Positions 1 through 5,947 are shown, numbered from the stretch's first letter. The stretch: 8,755 nt of DNA from Candidatus Dojkabacteria bacterium (GCA_020429495.1 JAGQLJ010000050.1:1-8755), one strand, 5' to 3'. The notes: generated from the sequence alone by a model not told the origin. Translations and numbers: made by a program.

Positions 1-484
1 ACTTTTGATTTCTTTCAATAAAAGCTTCGTCCTGTAACTCTCCTTGCTCATTAAAAACTTTATCTACATTTGGAAAATGCAAATCTGTAAAAGTCATTGA
101 AAGTCCAAGTTCTCTTAGTATTGGGGCAAGATGCTCAATAACTCTTGTTCCACCCCACCTTCCATCTGAAACTCCAGCAACTGCAACAGGCTTATGAATA
201 TAATTTTTAAGCTCGCTATCCAACATTCTTTTTAATGTTCCTGGATAACCATGATTATATTCTGGTGTAACTATAAAAAAAGCATCTGCTTCTTCTGTTG
301 CTTTTGAGTATTTAGCATCTTTAACTACCTCACCTTCATCTGGCAGTTCAAGATCTTTTGGATCAATATATATAATTTCAACTTCTTTCATCTTTCGTCC
401 AACTTCTGCTACAAACTTTGCTGCATGCTCTGACAATCTACCTGTTCTAACTGTACCAAGAATAACTGCAATTTTTATACTCAT
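1..484 (-). CDS. NADPH-dependent FMN reductase family flavoprotein, C-terminal end beyond the window
   Basis: Reading from the ATG at 484 gives about 161 residues before the left edge, so the C-terminus is missing. The start MSIKIAVILGTVRTGR is the first beta strand and phosphate-binding loop of flavodoxin-fold NADPH-dependent FMN reductases, where the family shows a GS/T-x-R-x-x-R pattern. Around residues 73-86 the segment TPEYNHGYPGTLKRMLD matches the family's flavin-contacting TPEYN...PG.LK motif. GVSDGRWGGTR follows the next strand, as expected. Proteins of this family reduce FMN or quinone-like substrates with NAD(P)H in the cytoplasm; the actual substrate cannot be told from sequence. 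The start is secure because it places the first beta strand at residue 3, as is usual. No Shine-Dalgarno motif precedes it. It is transcribed away from the tRNA-like element at 593-641. Confidence 0.9.
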   Translation of the reverse strand, partial: MSIKIAVILGTVRTGRLSEHAAKFVAEVGRKMKEVEIIYIDPKDLELPDEGEVVKDAKYSKATEEADAFFIVTPEYNHGYPGTLKRMLDSELKNYIHKPVAVAGVSDGRWGGTRVIEHLAPILRELGLSMTFTDLHFPNVDKVFNEQGELQDEAFIERNQK

Positions 485-547
485 AGAAAGTGATGTTAAC
501 TAAATTACTTTACCACACATGCCAAATAATATCAGACAGCCTTTTAG

Positions 548-577
548 TTGTATGATCATATAAAGATGTAGTACAAT
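548..577 (+). promoter_or_regulatory. Putative promoter for the tRNA-like element
   Basis: A -10-like TACAAT lies at 572-577 (5 of 6 matches to TATAAT). A weak -35-like TTGTAT lies at 548-553, with an 18-bp spacer. The predicted start is near 584, about 9 nt before the acceptor stem at 593, a typical short tRNA leader. In such AT-rich sequence a chance match is possible, so this is only supportive evidence that the element is transcribed. Confidence 0.4.
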
Positions 578-592
578 GATTCTAATTCTATT

Positions 593-641
593 GGGGCCGT
601 AGCTTTAGGCTATGCAGTAGGTTCAAACCCTTCCGGCTCCA
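593..641 (+). ncRNA. 49-nt mini tRNA-like element with tRNA-Ala acceptor identity and no normal anticodon arm
   Basis: GGGGCCG (593-599) pairs over all 7 bases with CGGCTCC (634-640), giving a tRNA-type acceptor stem whose third pair is G595-T638. That is G3-U70, the main identity element for alanyl-tRNA synthetase. A641 sits at the discriminator position; CCA is not encoded. Immediately inside is a T-arm: GTAGG (617-621), the canonical 7-nt loop TTCAAAC (622-628), then CCTTC (629-633), with one T-T mismatch. Only 17 nt (600-616) remain for everything else. They can form a 4-bp hairpin, TAGC (600-603) with GCTA (609-612) around TTTAG, followed by TGCA. T600, A601 and the GG at 608-609 resemble tRNA positions 8, 9, 18 and 19. 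A normal tRNA has about 73 nt. The element may be an internally deleted tRNA-Ala relic, a functional alanylatable mini-RNA, or a signal in a longer transcript. Confidence 0.6.
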
Positions 642-656
642 TTCTTACTGTAATTT

Positions 657-1385
657 CTAAAGTATTCTCTCAGTCATTATTAAATCAGGATTTTGGTAGT
701 TGAACCAATCTTCTTCATTTTCTACATATCTCTTGCTTATCCTTAGTGTACAAATTTCAGACGAATAACATAGCGATCTATCAATAAAGTAGTCATCTGT
801 TTCTGTTGCTTGATGTACGTTCGTAATTTCTAATGTTTCTAAATTTACAGATGAAACACCACTACCTTTTCCTGCACCCCATGGTCTGTTAGAAAATTCA
901 TCATAAGTTTTTTGATAAAATAAGGTGTTTGCATCGCTCCAGACAGGTAACTGTCCTATTACTAAATCATTTAACTCAATTTTCTTTTCACCTGTTCTTG
1001 TATCGTATACATTTAAAGTACTTTCATCTAATCCTGATCCACTCAAGAAATAAAAATAACTCTGATCAATTGACCAATATAACTGAATTTCTGAAGGTTC
1101 TAAATTAGTAAATGCATCAGTAAAATCTGATTTATATAGTGGAGAAGTTCCTCCGTTATACATCTCGAGGTATTGTTTGCCTGTGTTAGCATCTATAAAA
1201 TGCAATGCTTGATATGAATTAGTTCTATCACCAAATGCTCCTACTAAAGATAATGAATCAGCATTATTGTTTTCTGCAACATTATCACCTGCAGGTCTTC
1301 CAAAAACAAAAAAGCCAGTAAGCCAGATTATTGAAGTAACCATAATTACCATCAGAAGAAATGGATAGTTTATTTTGTTTTCCAT
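657..1385 (-). CDS. Membrane-anchored extracytoplasmic protein with propeller-like repeats, function unknown
   Basis: The protein has 242 residues. Residues 8-28 are a hydrophobic membrane segment with no lipobox cysteine, followed by a polar linker rich in Asn, so the rest most likely lies outside the membrane. At least three segments share a strand-turn-strand pattern ending in an aromatic or hydrophobic residue, then D/N-x-x-T-x: residues 60-73 (LHFIDANTGK), 123-137 (LNVYDTRTGEK) and 178-190 (VSSVNLETLEI). This resembles beta-propeller blades of the TolB/WD40-like kind, though three blades would be only part of a closed propeller. Cys206 and Cys212 could form a disulphide. Its ATG lies one base after the TAG of the upstream gene at 1387-1932, so the two are co-transcribed and probably translationally coupled. 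I do not recognise a specific family and assign no function. Confidence 0.75.
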   Translation of the reverse strand: MENKINYPFLLMVIMVTSIIWLTGFFVFGRPAGDNVAENNNADSLSLVGAFGDRTNSYQALHFIDANTGKQYLEMYNGGTSPLYKSDFTDAFTNLEPSEIQLYWSIDQSYFYFLSGSGLDESTLNVYDTRTGEKKIELNDLVIGQLPVWSDANTLFYQKTYDEFSNRPWGAGKGSGVSSVNLETLEITNVHQATETDDYFIDRSLCYSSEICTLRISKRYVENEEDWFNYQNPDLIMTERIL

Positions 1386-1386
1386 A

Positions 1387-1932
1387 CTATTTAGTTTTTT
1401 TTATAAAGATATATGATAAGAGCCCTAGTGAAAATAATGCTATCAATACGATCAGCAATGCATTAGAATTGCTATCTGTAGTTTGTTCTGCATTATCATT
1501 ATTGTGAACAGTATAGTCAAATTTCTTATAGCTTAATTGATCAAGTTCCGGGATATCCATTGCGGCTTTATCTAATAATTGTGTTCTTGTACAAAGATTA
1601 GTTGATAAATTACCTTCATGCTCATATGCATAAATAAGATAATCTTTTCCTTCTTCAAAATTATAACCGCATGCAGCTGAATTATTAGCTGTTGAAACTG
1701 GAGTTGTCATCGATAAAAGATCACTAGTCCAAGACATAATAGGCTTGACTGTTACTTGAAGATTTAAATCATCAACCTCTGTTATAGACTCTACAGTTCC
1801 AGAAAATATTATTTGACCTTTATTAGCTTCTTCAATCGGAGTACCTGGTTGTATGCATGAGCAGGCTGCAACTGTGCTAGTACTTATAATGCTAATTATG
1901 ATAAAAGTAGCCAGGAAATATATTTTCTTCAT
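1387..1932 (-). CDS. Secreted, membrane-anchored TIMP/netrin (NTR)-like domain protein
   Basis: The protein has 181 residues: a signal peptide (1-23), an NTR/TIMP-like domain (24 to about 120), a polar Asn/Thr/Ser linker (141-157), a C-terminal membrane helix (about 158-177) and a basic KKTK tail. The mature protein would begin Cys-Ser-Cys if cut after Ala23. There are exactly four cysteines, 24, 26, 88 and 114, or 1, 3, 65 and 91 in mature numbering. This nearly reproduces the Cys1-Cys70 and Cys3-Cys99 pairs of animal TIMPs. Typical family surroundings are IIFSGTVESI after the CxC motif and CGYNFEEGKDYLIYA before the last cysteine. Bacterial members of the TIMP-like family are known but poorly understood. 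TVAAC also fits a lipobox, so lipidation of Cys24 is an alternative that would block its alpha-amino group. Protease inhibition is inferred, not shown. Confidence 0.72.
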   Translation of the reverse strand: MKKIYFLATFIIISIISTSTVAACSCIQPGTPIEEANKGQIIFSGTVESITEVDDLNLQVTVKPIMSWTSDLLSMTTPVSTANNSAACGYNFEEGKDYLIYAYEHEGNLSTNLCTRTQLLDKAAMDIPELDQLSYKKFDYTVHNNDNAEQTTDSNSNALLIVLIALFSLGLLSYIFIKKTK

Positions 1933-1961
1933 AGTTTTGCTATTAAAATTCTAATTTATTC

Positions 1962-1969
1962 ATTATAAT
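1962..1969. promoter_or_regulatory. Shared palindromic -10 region for divergent transcription
   Basis: The 58-bp gap between the divergent genes starting at 1932 (minus) and 1991 (plus) contains the self-complementary octamer ATTATAAT. It reads as a perfect TATAAT on the plus strand (1964-1969) and on the minus strand (1967-1962). The predicted plus-strand start near 1976 gives a leader of about 15 nt for the dihydrouridine synthase gene; the minus-strand leader would be about 24 nt. No convincing -35 hexamer is seen on either side. This is inference from sequence only. Confidence 0.5.
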
Positions 1970-1990
1970 TCAAGACAGTTTTAATTTCAT

Positions 1991-2947
1991 ATGAATTTCT
2001 GGAAAGATTTAAAAAAGCCATTTACAGTATTAGCTCCAATGGAAGATGTAACTGATGTTGTCTTTCGAAGTATTGTAGCTGATTGTGGACGTCCGGATGT
2101 CTTCTTTACAGAGTTTACAAGTGCAGACGGACTAGCTTCTCCAGGTAGAGAAAAGGTTGGTAAGCGATTAATAAAAAATGATAAAGAGAGCCCAATAGTT
2201 GCACAAATTTGGGGTAAAAAGCCTGAAAACTATTTAAAGGCTGCACAAGATATTGTAGAAATGGGTTTTGATGGAATAGATATAAATATGGGATGTCCAG
2301 TTAGAAAGATTGTTAAACAAGGAGTATGCTCTGCTCTAATTGATAATGAACCTCTTGCGCATGAGGTAATTGAAGCAACAATTGAAGGAGCTGCAGGTAA
2401 AATTCCTGTAAGTGTAAAAACAAGGCTAGGTTTTAGAGTAAAAAGAACAGAAGAATGGGCTGAGTTTTTGCTAAATCATGATATTAAAGCCCTTACAATA
2501 CATGGAAGAATTGCAAAAGAAATGTCTAAATTCCCTTGTGATTGGGATGAAATTAAAAAAGTTGTAGATTTAAAAAATAAATTAGGAAAAGATATTGTAA
2601 TTATTGGAAATGGAGATGTAAGCTCACTAGAAGAAGTAGATATAAAAGCAAAAGAAACGGGTGTTGATGGAGTGATGATTGGCCGAGGTGTGTTCAAAGA
2701 CCCATTCGTTTTTAATCCAACTAAATCTATTACAGATTTAAGCTTAAATGAAAGATTAGATTTAGTTGAAACTCATGTTGATAGATTTGCAAATCAGTAT
2801 GGAACAAAAAGAAATTTTGAAGTTCTAAAAAGATTTTTCAAGATTTATGTTTCAGATTTTGATGGAGCAAATGAGATTAGGCAAAAATTTATGGAGGTTA
2901 AGGAATTCGATGAGGTTAAGGAATTAATAAGTAGTTTGAGATCATAA
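1991..2947 (+). CDS. dus: tRNA-dihydrouridine synthase (Dus family)
   Basis: This cytoplasmic FMN enzyme reduces specific uridines in the D-loop of tRNA to dihydrouridine using NADPH. The 318-residue length is normal. The N-terminal TIM barrel opens with the FMN-binding signature LAPMEDVTD (14-22). DINMGCPVRKIVKQG (97-111) carries the catalytic Cys102. The FMN/tRNA contacts appear as VKTRLG (142-147, Lys143) and THGR (His171). IIGNGDV (204-210) and VMIGRGVFKDP (228-238) are the phosphate-binding end of the barrel. The last 70 residues fit the helical tRNA-binding domain. The GCPVRKIVKQGVCSAL segment is nearest the bacterial DusB-like group, but the subfamily is not certain. The start is fixed by the usual closeness of LAPM to the N-terminus. 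Its leader is short (about 15 nt) and has no Shine-Dalgarno motif. A 64-bp gap and separate promoter follow. Confidence 0.95.
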   Translation: MNFWKDLKKPFTVLAPMEDVTDVVFRSIVADCGRPDVFFTEFTSADGLASPGREKVGKRLIKNDKESPIVAQIWGKKPENYLKAAQDIVEMGFDGIDINMGCPVRKIVKQGVCSALIDNEPLAHEVIEATIEGAAGKIPVSVKTRLGFRVKRTEEWAEFLLNHDIKALTIHGRIAKEMSKFPCDWDEIKKVVDLKNKLGKDIVIIGNGDVSSLEEVDIKAKETGVDGVMIGRGVFKDPFVFNPTKSITDLSLNERLDLVETHVDRFANQYGTKRNFEVLKRFFKIYVSDFDGANEIRQKFMEVKEFDEVKELISSLRS

Positions 2948-2973
2948 ACCATTTCCACATCATATCGATAAAC

Positions 2974-2982
2974 TGATAAAAT
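2974..2982 (+). promoter_or_regulatory. Putative extended -10 promoter for the kinase-endonuclease III unit
   Basis: TGA followed by TAAAAT (2977-2982) matches the extended -10 form TGn-TATAAT with one mismatch. No good -35 is present. Transcription would begin near 2989, giving a leader of about 23 nt before the ATG at 3012. The 64-bp gap after the dihydrouridine synthase gene shows no hairpin-plus-T-run terminator, so readthrough from upstream is also possible. Confidence 0.4.
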
Positions 2983-3011
2983 TAAAGGTTCTTCTTTTTA
3001 GAATTAACTTC

Positions 3012-3926
3012 ATGAATTCAGTTTTAGAAAATTCACCAGATTCAGACTCGTCACTTAGTGATCGTATTAAATTATCAGATACTGTTGAAGATATTAAAAA
3101 AACTGAGGCATACATTGCACAAAGTAGCTTTACAAGAATGGAAGATACATATCCACTTGTCCATTTATATCAAGCTTTAAAAAATAAAGTTCAGTTGATC
3201 AGAGAAGTAGCTACAGAGGTTAAAGATACTGATGCAGCAAATTCACTTGCAGAACATGCGCACTCTATTGCTAACCCCCTTAATGGCATGAAGTTATCAC
3301 TATTTCTTTTACAAAAAAAGATTAACGAGTCGCTTCCATTTCAAGATGTACTGGAAGATTTTCAAACAACACTTTCTTTAACTAAGCAATACCTGATTAT
3401 TTTAGATAACGCCATAAAAAAAATTGAACTTGAGATTAAACCTAAGGATGTATTTCGATTTATTGAAAAATTACAAAGAAATGTATATTCATACATTCAA
3501 ACCGCTAAGCTAGGGAAGATCAAATATTACTATTCCGGATTACCTAAAGATCTTCAAGTTCCGATGGTTCCAGAAATAATGCTTGAAGCTTTAAATCTGC
3601 TTATTGAGAATGCTGATAAATATGGGTTTAAAGATAAAGATATTGATATAAAATTTATAATTGGTGATAGCAGACTTAAAATAAGTGTTTCAAATTATGG
3701 AATAGGAATTCCAGATAAAGATGCAGAAAATATTTATTTGCCACATGTTAGAGGCTCAAATACAGTAGGGTTAACAGGCACTGGGTTGGGGCTGCCACGT
3801 GTTCTAGAGATTGCAGAGCTGCATTCTGGAATTTTGCATCATAGCCAAGTTAGAGATTTAACCACCTTTATTTTAGAGATTCCTTTGTACCAAGATGAGA
3901 ATGGTATAATCACTCATGAATTATAA
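3012..3926 (+). CDS. Soluble orphan histidine-kinase-like protein with HATPase_c domain
   Basis: The protein has 304 residues and no membrane helix or recognisable sensor domain; the first 75 residues are polar and probably helical. A two-helix phosphotransfer region follows with an H-box-like HSIANPLNG starting at His84. The HATPase_c domain spans about 185-292: N-box LLIENADKYG (Asn200), G1 box NYGIGIPD (228-235), an F-box-like IYLPHVRG (241-248) and G2 box GTGLGLPRV (256-264). All ATP-site boxes look intact. The usual acidic residue right after the phospho-accepting histidine is replaced by Ser85, while the +4 position is Asn88. No response regulator is encoded in this window, so its partner is unknown. 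The 3' end overlaps the endonuclease III gene by 11 bp, implying one transcript. It may be a cytoplasmic kinase or a phosphatase/anti-sigma-like ATPase. Confidence 0.85.
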   Translation: MNSVLENSPDSDSSLSDRIKLSDTVEDIKKTEAYIAQSSFTRMEDTYPLVHLYQALKNKVQLIREVATEVKDTDAANSLAEHAHSIANPLNGMKLSLFLLQKKINESLPFQDVLEDFQTTLSLTKQYLIILDNAIKKIELEIKPKDVFRFIEKLQRNVYSYIQTAKLGKIKYYYSGLPKDLQVPMVPEIMLEALNLLIENADKYGFKDKDIDIKFIIGDSRLKISVSNYGIGIPDKDAENIYLPHVRGSNTVGLTGTGLGLPRVLEIAELHSGILHHSQVRDLTTFILEIPLYQDENGIITHEL

Positions 3927-4590
3927 GACTCTCCCTCTGAAACAAAAAGCGACATTAATTGCAGACTTGTTAGAAAAAGATTATCCAAAAGTAGAAACCC
4001 CATTGATTCATAAAAACGAATTTGAGCTTTTGATTGCAACAATACTCTCCCCTCAAACTAAAGATGAAACAACTAATCAAGTTACTCCTAGTCTATTTTC
4101 AAAATATCCAACTGCAAAAGAATTATCAAAAGCAAATGTAGAAGATGTAGAAAATATAATTAGGTTAGTAAATTATTATAAAAATAAAGCAAAGCATGTT
4201 GTAGCAACAGCAAACATGCTGATTGAGGAATTTGGTGGTCAAGTTCCGAAAACTATGGATGATCTTATACAACTACCAGGTGTTGGAAGAAAAGTTGCTA
4301 ATGTTGTAATTAATGAATGGTTTGTTAAAAACGGACTAGCAGACCCAGATGGTTTTGTTATTGATACACATGTGCTTAGAGTCTCAAAAAGATTAGGGTT
4401 AACAGAAAATACAACTCCAGAAAAAGTAGAAAAAGACTTAATGGCTTTATTTCCCAAAAAGGATTGGGATAAGATTAGTCTACGATTAATTTTTCATGGA
4501 CGAGAATGGTCTCAGGCAAAAAGTCCTAGGTATATGGAGCATCCAAATACAAAGTGGAGGGAGATTTATAAAGAAGTAAATCAAAATTAA
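3916..4590 (+). CDS. nth: Endonuclease III (base-excision repair DNA glycosylase/AP lyase) without Fe-S cluster
   Basis: Endonuclease III removes oxidised pyrimidines from DNA and cleaves the abasic site. The 224-residue protein carries the helix-hairpin-helix LPGVGRKVANVV (120-131) with catalytic Lys126 (E. coli Lys120). FVIDTHVLRVSKRLG (147-161) contains catalytic Asp150 (E. coli Asp138). The N-terminal substrate helix segment LLIATILSPQTKD (38-50) also fits. Lys126 and Asp150 are 24 residues apart rather than 18, because of a small insert including NGLADPDG. After HGREW the family normally has four cysteines (C-x6-C-x2-C-x5-C) binding a 4Fe-4S cluster; here SQAKSPRYMEHP follows and the protein has no cysteine at all. 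It otherwise looks complete. Its ATG lies inside the 3' end of the kinase-like gene, so translation is probably coupled. A MutY role is unlikely: the C-terminal MutT-like domain is absent. Confidence 0.93.
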   Translation: MNYKTLPLKQKATLIADLLEKDYPKVETPLIHKNEFELLIATILSPQTKDETTNQVTPSLFSKYPTAKELSKANVEDVENIIRLVNYYKNKAKHVVATANMLIEEFGGQVPKTMDDLIQLPGVGRKVANVVINEWFVKNGLADPDGFVIDTHVLRVSKRLGLTENTTPEKVEKDLMALFPKKDWDKISLRLIFHGREWSQAKSPRYMEHPNTKWREIYKEVNQN

Positions 4591-4626
4591 AAATTACGAA
4601 TTAAGAATTACGAATTAAAAATTGAA
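4585..4626 (+). repeat. Six tandem 7-bp repeats, consensus AATTAMR
   Basis: Six consecutive heptamers fill 4585-4626. Two read AATTAAA (4585, 4613), two AATTACG (4592, 4606), one AATTAAG (4599) and one AATTGAA (4620). The first unit includes the TAA stop codon of the endonuclease III gene, so the array begins inside the coding sequence and runs into the 118-bp gap before uvrB. No flanking gene suggests a mobile element. Its role is unknown; it could be a slippage-prone spacer or a protein-binding array. Confidence 0.8.
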
Positions 4627-4671
4627 ATTTATAAAATAGTTTATAGGAAAAGTATCTGGTATTGCCTAAGT

Positions 4672-4699
4672 ACTAACTACTAATTACTCCCAACTGTTA
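4672..4699 (+). repeat. Imperfect 7-bp periodicity with ACT phasing upstream of uvrB
   Basis: ACT recurs at 4672, 4679, 4686 and 4693, each unit 7 bp long (ACTAACT, ACTAATT, ACTCCCA, ACTGTTA). The last unit runs into the -10 box. The period equals that of the AATTAMR array 46 bp upstream, but the unit sequences differ, and four short units could arise by chance. Confidence 0.45.
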
Positions 4700-4703
4700 T
4701 AAT
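4695..4703 (+). promoter_or_regulatory. Extended -10 promoter giving a leaderless uvrB transcript
   Basis: TGT followed by a perfect TATAAT (4698-4703) is a full extended -10 element, which can work without a -35; none is seen at the right spacing. Placing the last T at -7 puts transcription start at about 4709-4711, on the ATG of the UvrB gene at 4709. The mRNA would therefore have no 5' untranslated region. Confidence 0.65.
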
Positions 4704-4708
4704 GCCGT

Positions 4709-5947
4709 ATGTCAGTTTTCAACCTACACTCACAATATCAACCATCAGGAGATCAACCATTAGCTATTGATTATATTTCTGCTGGAATTGAAAAGGGCAT
4801 TAAAAATCAAACAATAATTGGCGCAACTGGAACTGGAAAAACTTTTACAATGGCTAATATTATTCAAAATGTGAGTAAGCCAACAATTATTCTTTCTCAT
4901 AATAAAACACTTGCCGCACAGTTGTTTTCTGAGATGCAAGAATTTTTTCCAGAAAATAAAGTGTCATATTTTGTTAGTTATTACGATTACTATCAACCAG
5001 AAGCATATGTGCCAAGTAGAGATTTATATATCGAAAAAGATTCTGACATAAACGAAACAATTGAAAGATACAGAAATACTGCAACTCAGAATCTACTCTC
5101 TGAGAGAGATGTAATAATTGTTGCAACAGTAAGTTGTATCTATGGTCTTGGAAATCCTGAAGATTATGGAAACCTAAGTTTTAAATTAAGCGTAGGAGAC
5201 GTTCTAAATCGAGATAGATTATTCACTAGGCTTGGAGATTTGCAATACGAAAGAAGACAAAATGATTTTTCTATTGGAACATTTAGAGTAAGAGGAGAAA
5301 TTGTAGATATTAATTTATTTACAGCAGATGATAGAGCTGTCAGATTAGAATTTTTTGGTGATGAACTAGAATCAATAAAGCTAATAAACCCAATTAGTGG
5401 GGAATTTATTGATAAGGTAAATGAAATAACAATCTTTCCAGCAAAGCATTATGCAACATCTCAAGAGAAACTAAATGCTGCAATAAAAGACATTGAACGA
5501 GATTTAGAGATTGAGCTAAAAGAGCTAAGAGATGCAGGAAAGATTATAGAAGAGGCAAGATTGAAACAGAGAGTAATGTACGATCTTGAAATGATTCAAG
5601 AAACTGGATTTACAAAAGGAATAGAAAACTATTCAAGATACATAGATAGAAGAGCCCCAGGAACAGCAGGTGCATGTTTACTTGACTACTTTCCAGATGA
5701 TTACCTAATGTTTATTGATGAATCTCATATAACTGTCCCTCAAATTGGAGGAATGTATGAAGGAGACAGATCAAGAAAAACAAACTTAGTAGATTATGGT
5801 TTTAGAATGAAAGCAGCTTTAGATAACAGACCATTAAAGTTTGAAGAATTTAGAAGAAGATTAAATCAAGTTGTGTATGTAAGCGCAACTCCAAAGGATT
5901 ACGAAATTAGTTTAAGTAAAGAATCTGCAAGAGAAGTATTGAAATAG
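4709..5947 (+). CDS. uvrB: C-terminally truncated UvrB (nucleotide excision repair), lacking helicase domain 3 and UVR domain
   Basis: UvrB takes damaged DNA from UvrA, verifies the lesion and recruits UvrC. The first 400 residues are a standard UvrB: YQPSGDQP (10-17), Walker A GATGTGKT (38-45), HNKTLAAQL (64-72), the damage-probing beta-hairpin region from YYDYYQPEAY (91-100) to about residue 116, the UvrA-binding domain 2 (about 155-245), DESH Walker B (337-340) and SATP motif III (392-395). The protein ends at residue 412, shortly after SATPKDYE. Full-length UvrB has about 660-670 residues; the missing part includes helicase motifs IV-VI, the motif VI arginine finger and the UVR domain that contacts UvrC. 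No homologous continuation appears in any frame after the TAG. The reading frame is otherwise intact. It may be a UvrA-binding module, comparable to the UvrB-like part of Mfd, or a degraded gene. Confidence 0.93.
   Translation: MSVFNLHSQYQPSGDQPLAIDYISAGIEKGIKNQTIIGATGTGKTFTMANIIQNVSKPTIILSHNKTLAAQLFSEMQEFFPENKVSYFVSYYDYYQPEAYVPSRDLYIEKDSDINETIERYRNTATQNLLSERDVIIVATVSCIYGLGNPEDYGNLSFKLSVGDVLNRDRLFTRLGDLQYERRQNDFSIGTFRVRGEIVDINLFTADDRAVRLEFFGDELESIKLINPISGEFIDKVNEITIFPAKHYATSQEKLNAAIKDIERDLEIELKELRDAGKIIEEARLKQRVMYDLEMIQETGFTKGIENYSRYIDRRAPGTAGACLLDYFPDDYLMFIDESHITVPQIGGMYEGDRSRKTNLVDYGFRMKAALDNRPLKFEEFRRRLNQVVYVSATPKDYEISLSKESAREVLK

Noticed and set aside
569..641. A normal full-length tRNA ending at 641
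   Set aside because: A 73-nt tRNA would begin near 569, but the bases there do not pair with CGGCTCC. The only matching 5' acceptor strand is at 593-599, leaving just 17 nt for the other arms.
593..641. tmRNA or a piece of split tmRNA
   Set aside because: tmRNA has a long tag-coding insert between the acceptor strands; here they are 34 nt apart. In permuted tmRNA genes the 3' acceptor strand precedes the 5' strand, which is the opposite order.
2476..2697. Open frame of 73 codons on the minus strand
   Set aside because: It lies wholly antisense to the dihydrouridine synthase gene, and its low-complexity Ser/Ile/Pro product has no recognisable motif.
2948..3011. Rho-independent terminator after the dihydrouridine synthase gene
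   Set aside because: There is a T-rich stretch near 2990-2999, but no GC-rich hairpin immediately before it.
4239..4457. Open frame of 72 codons on the minus strand
   Set aside because: It is antisense to the catalytic core of endonuclease III; the product shows no family features.
4585..4626. CRISPR array
   Set aside because: The repeat unit is 7 bp with no spacers and no cas genes nearby.
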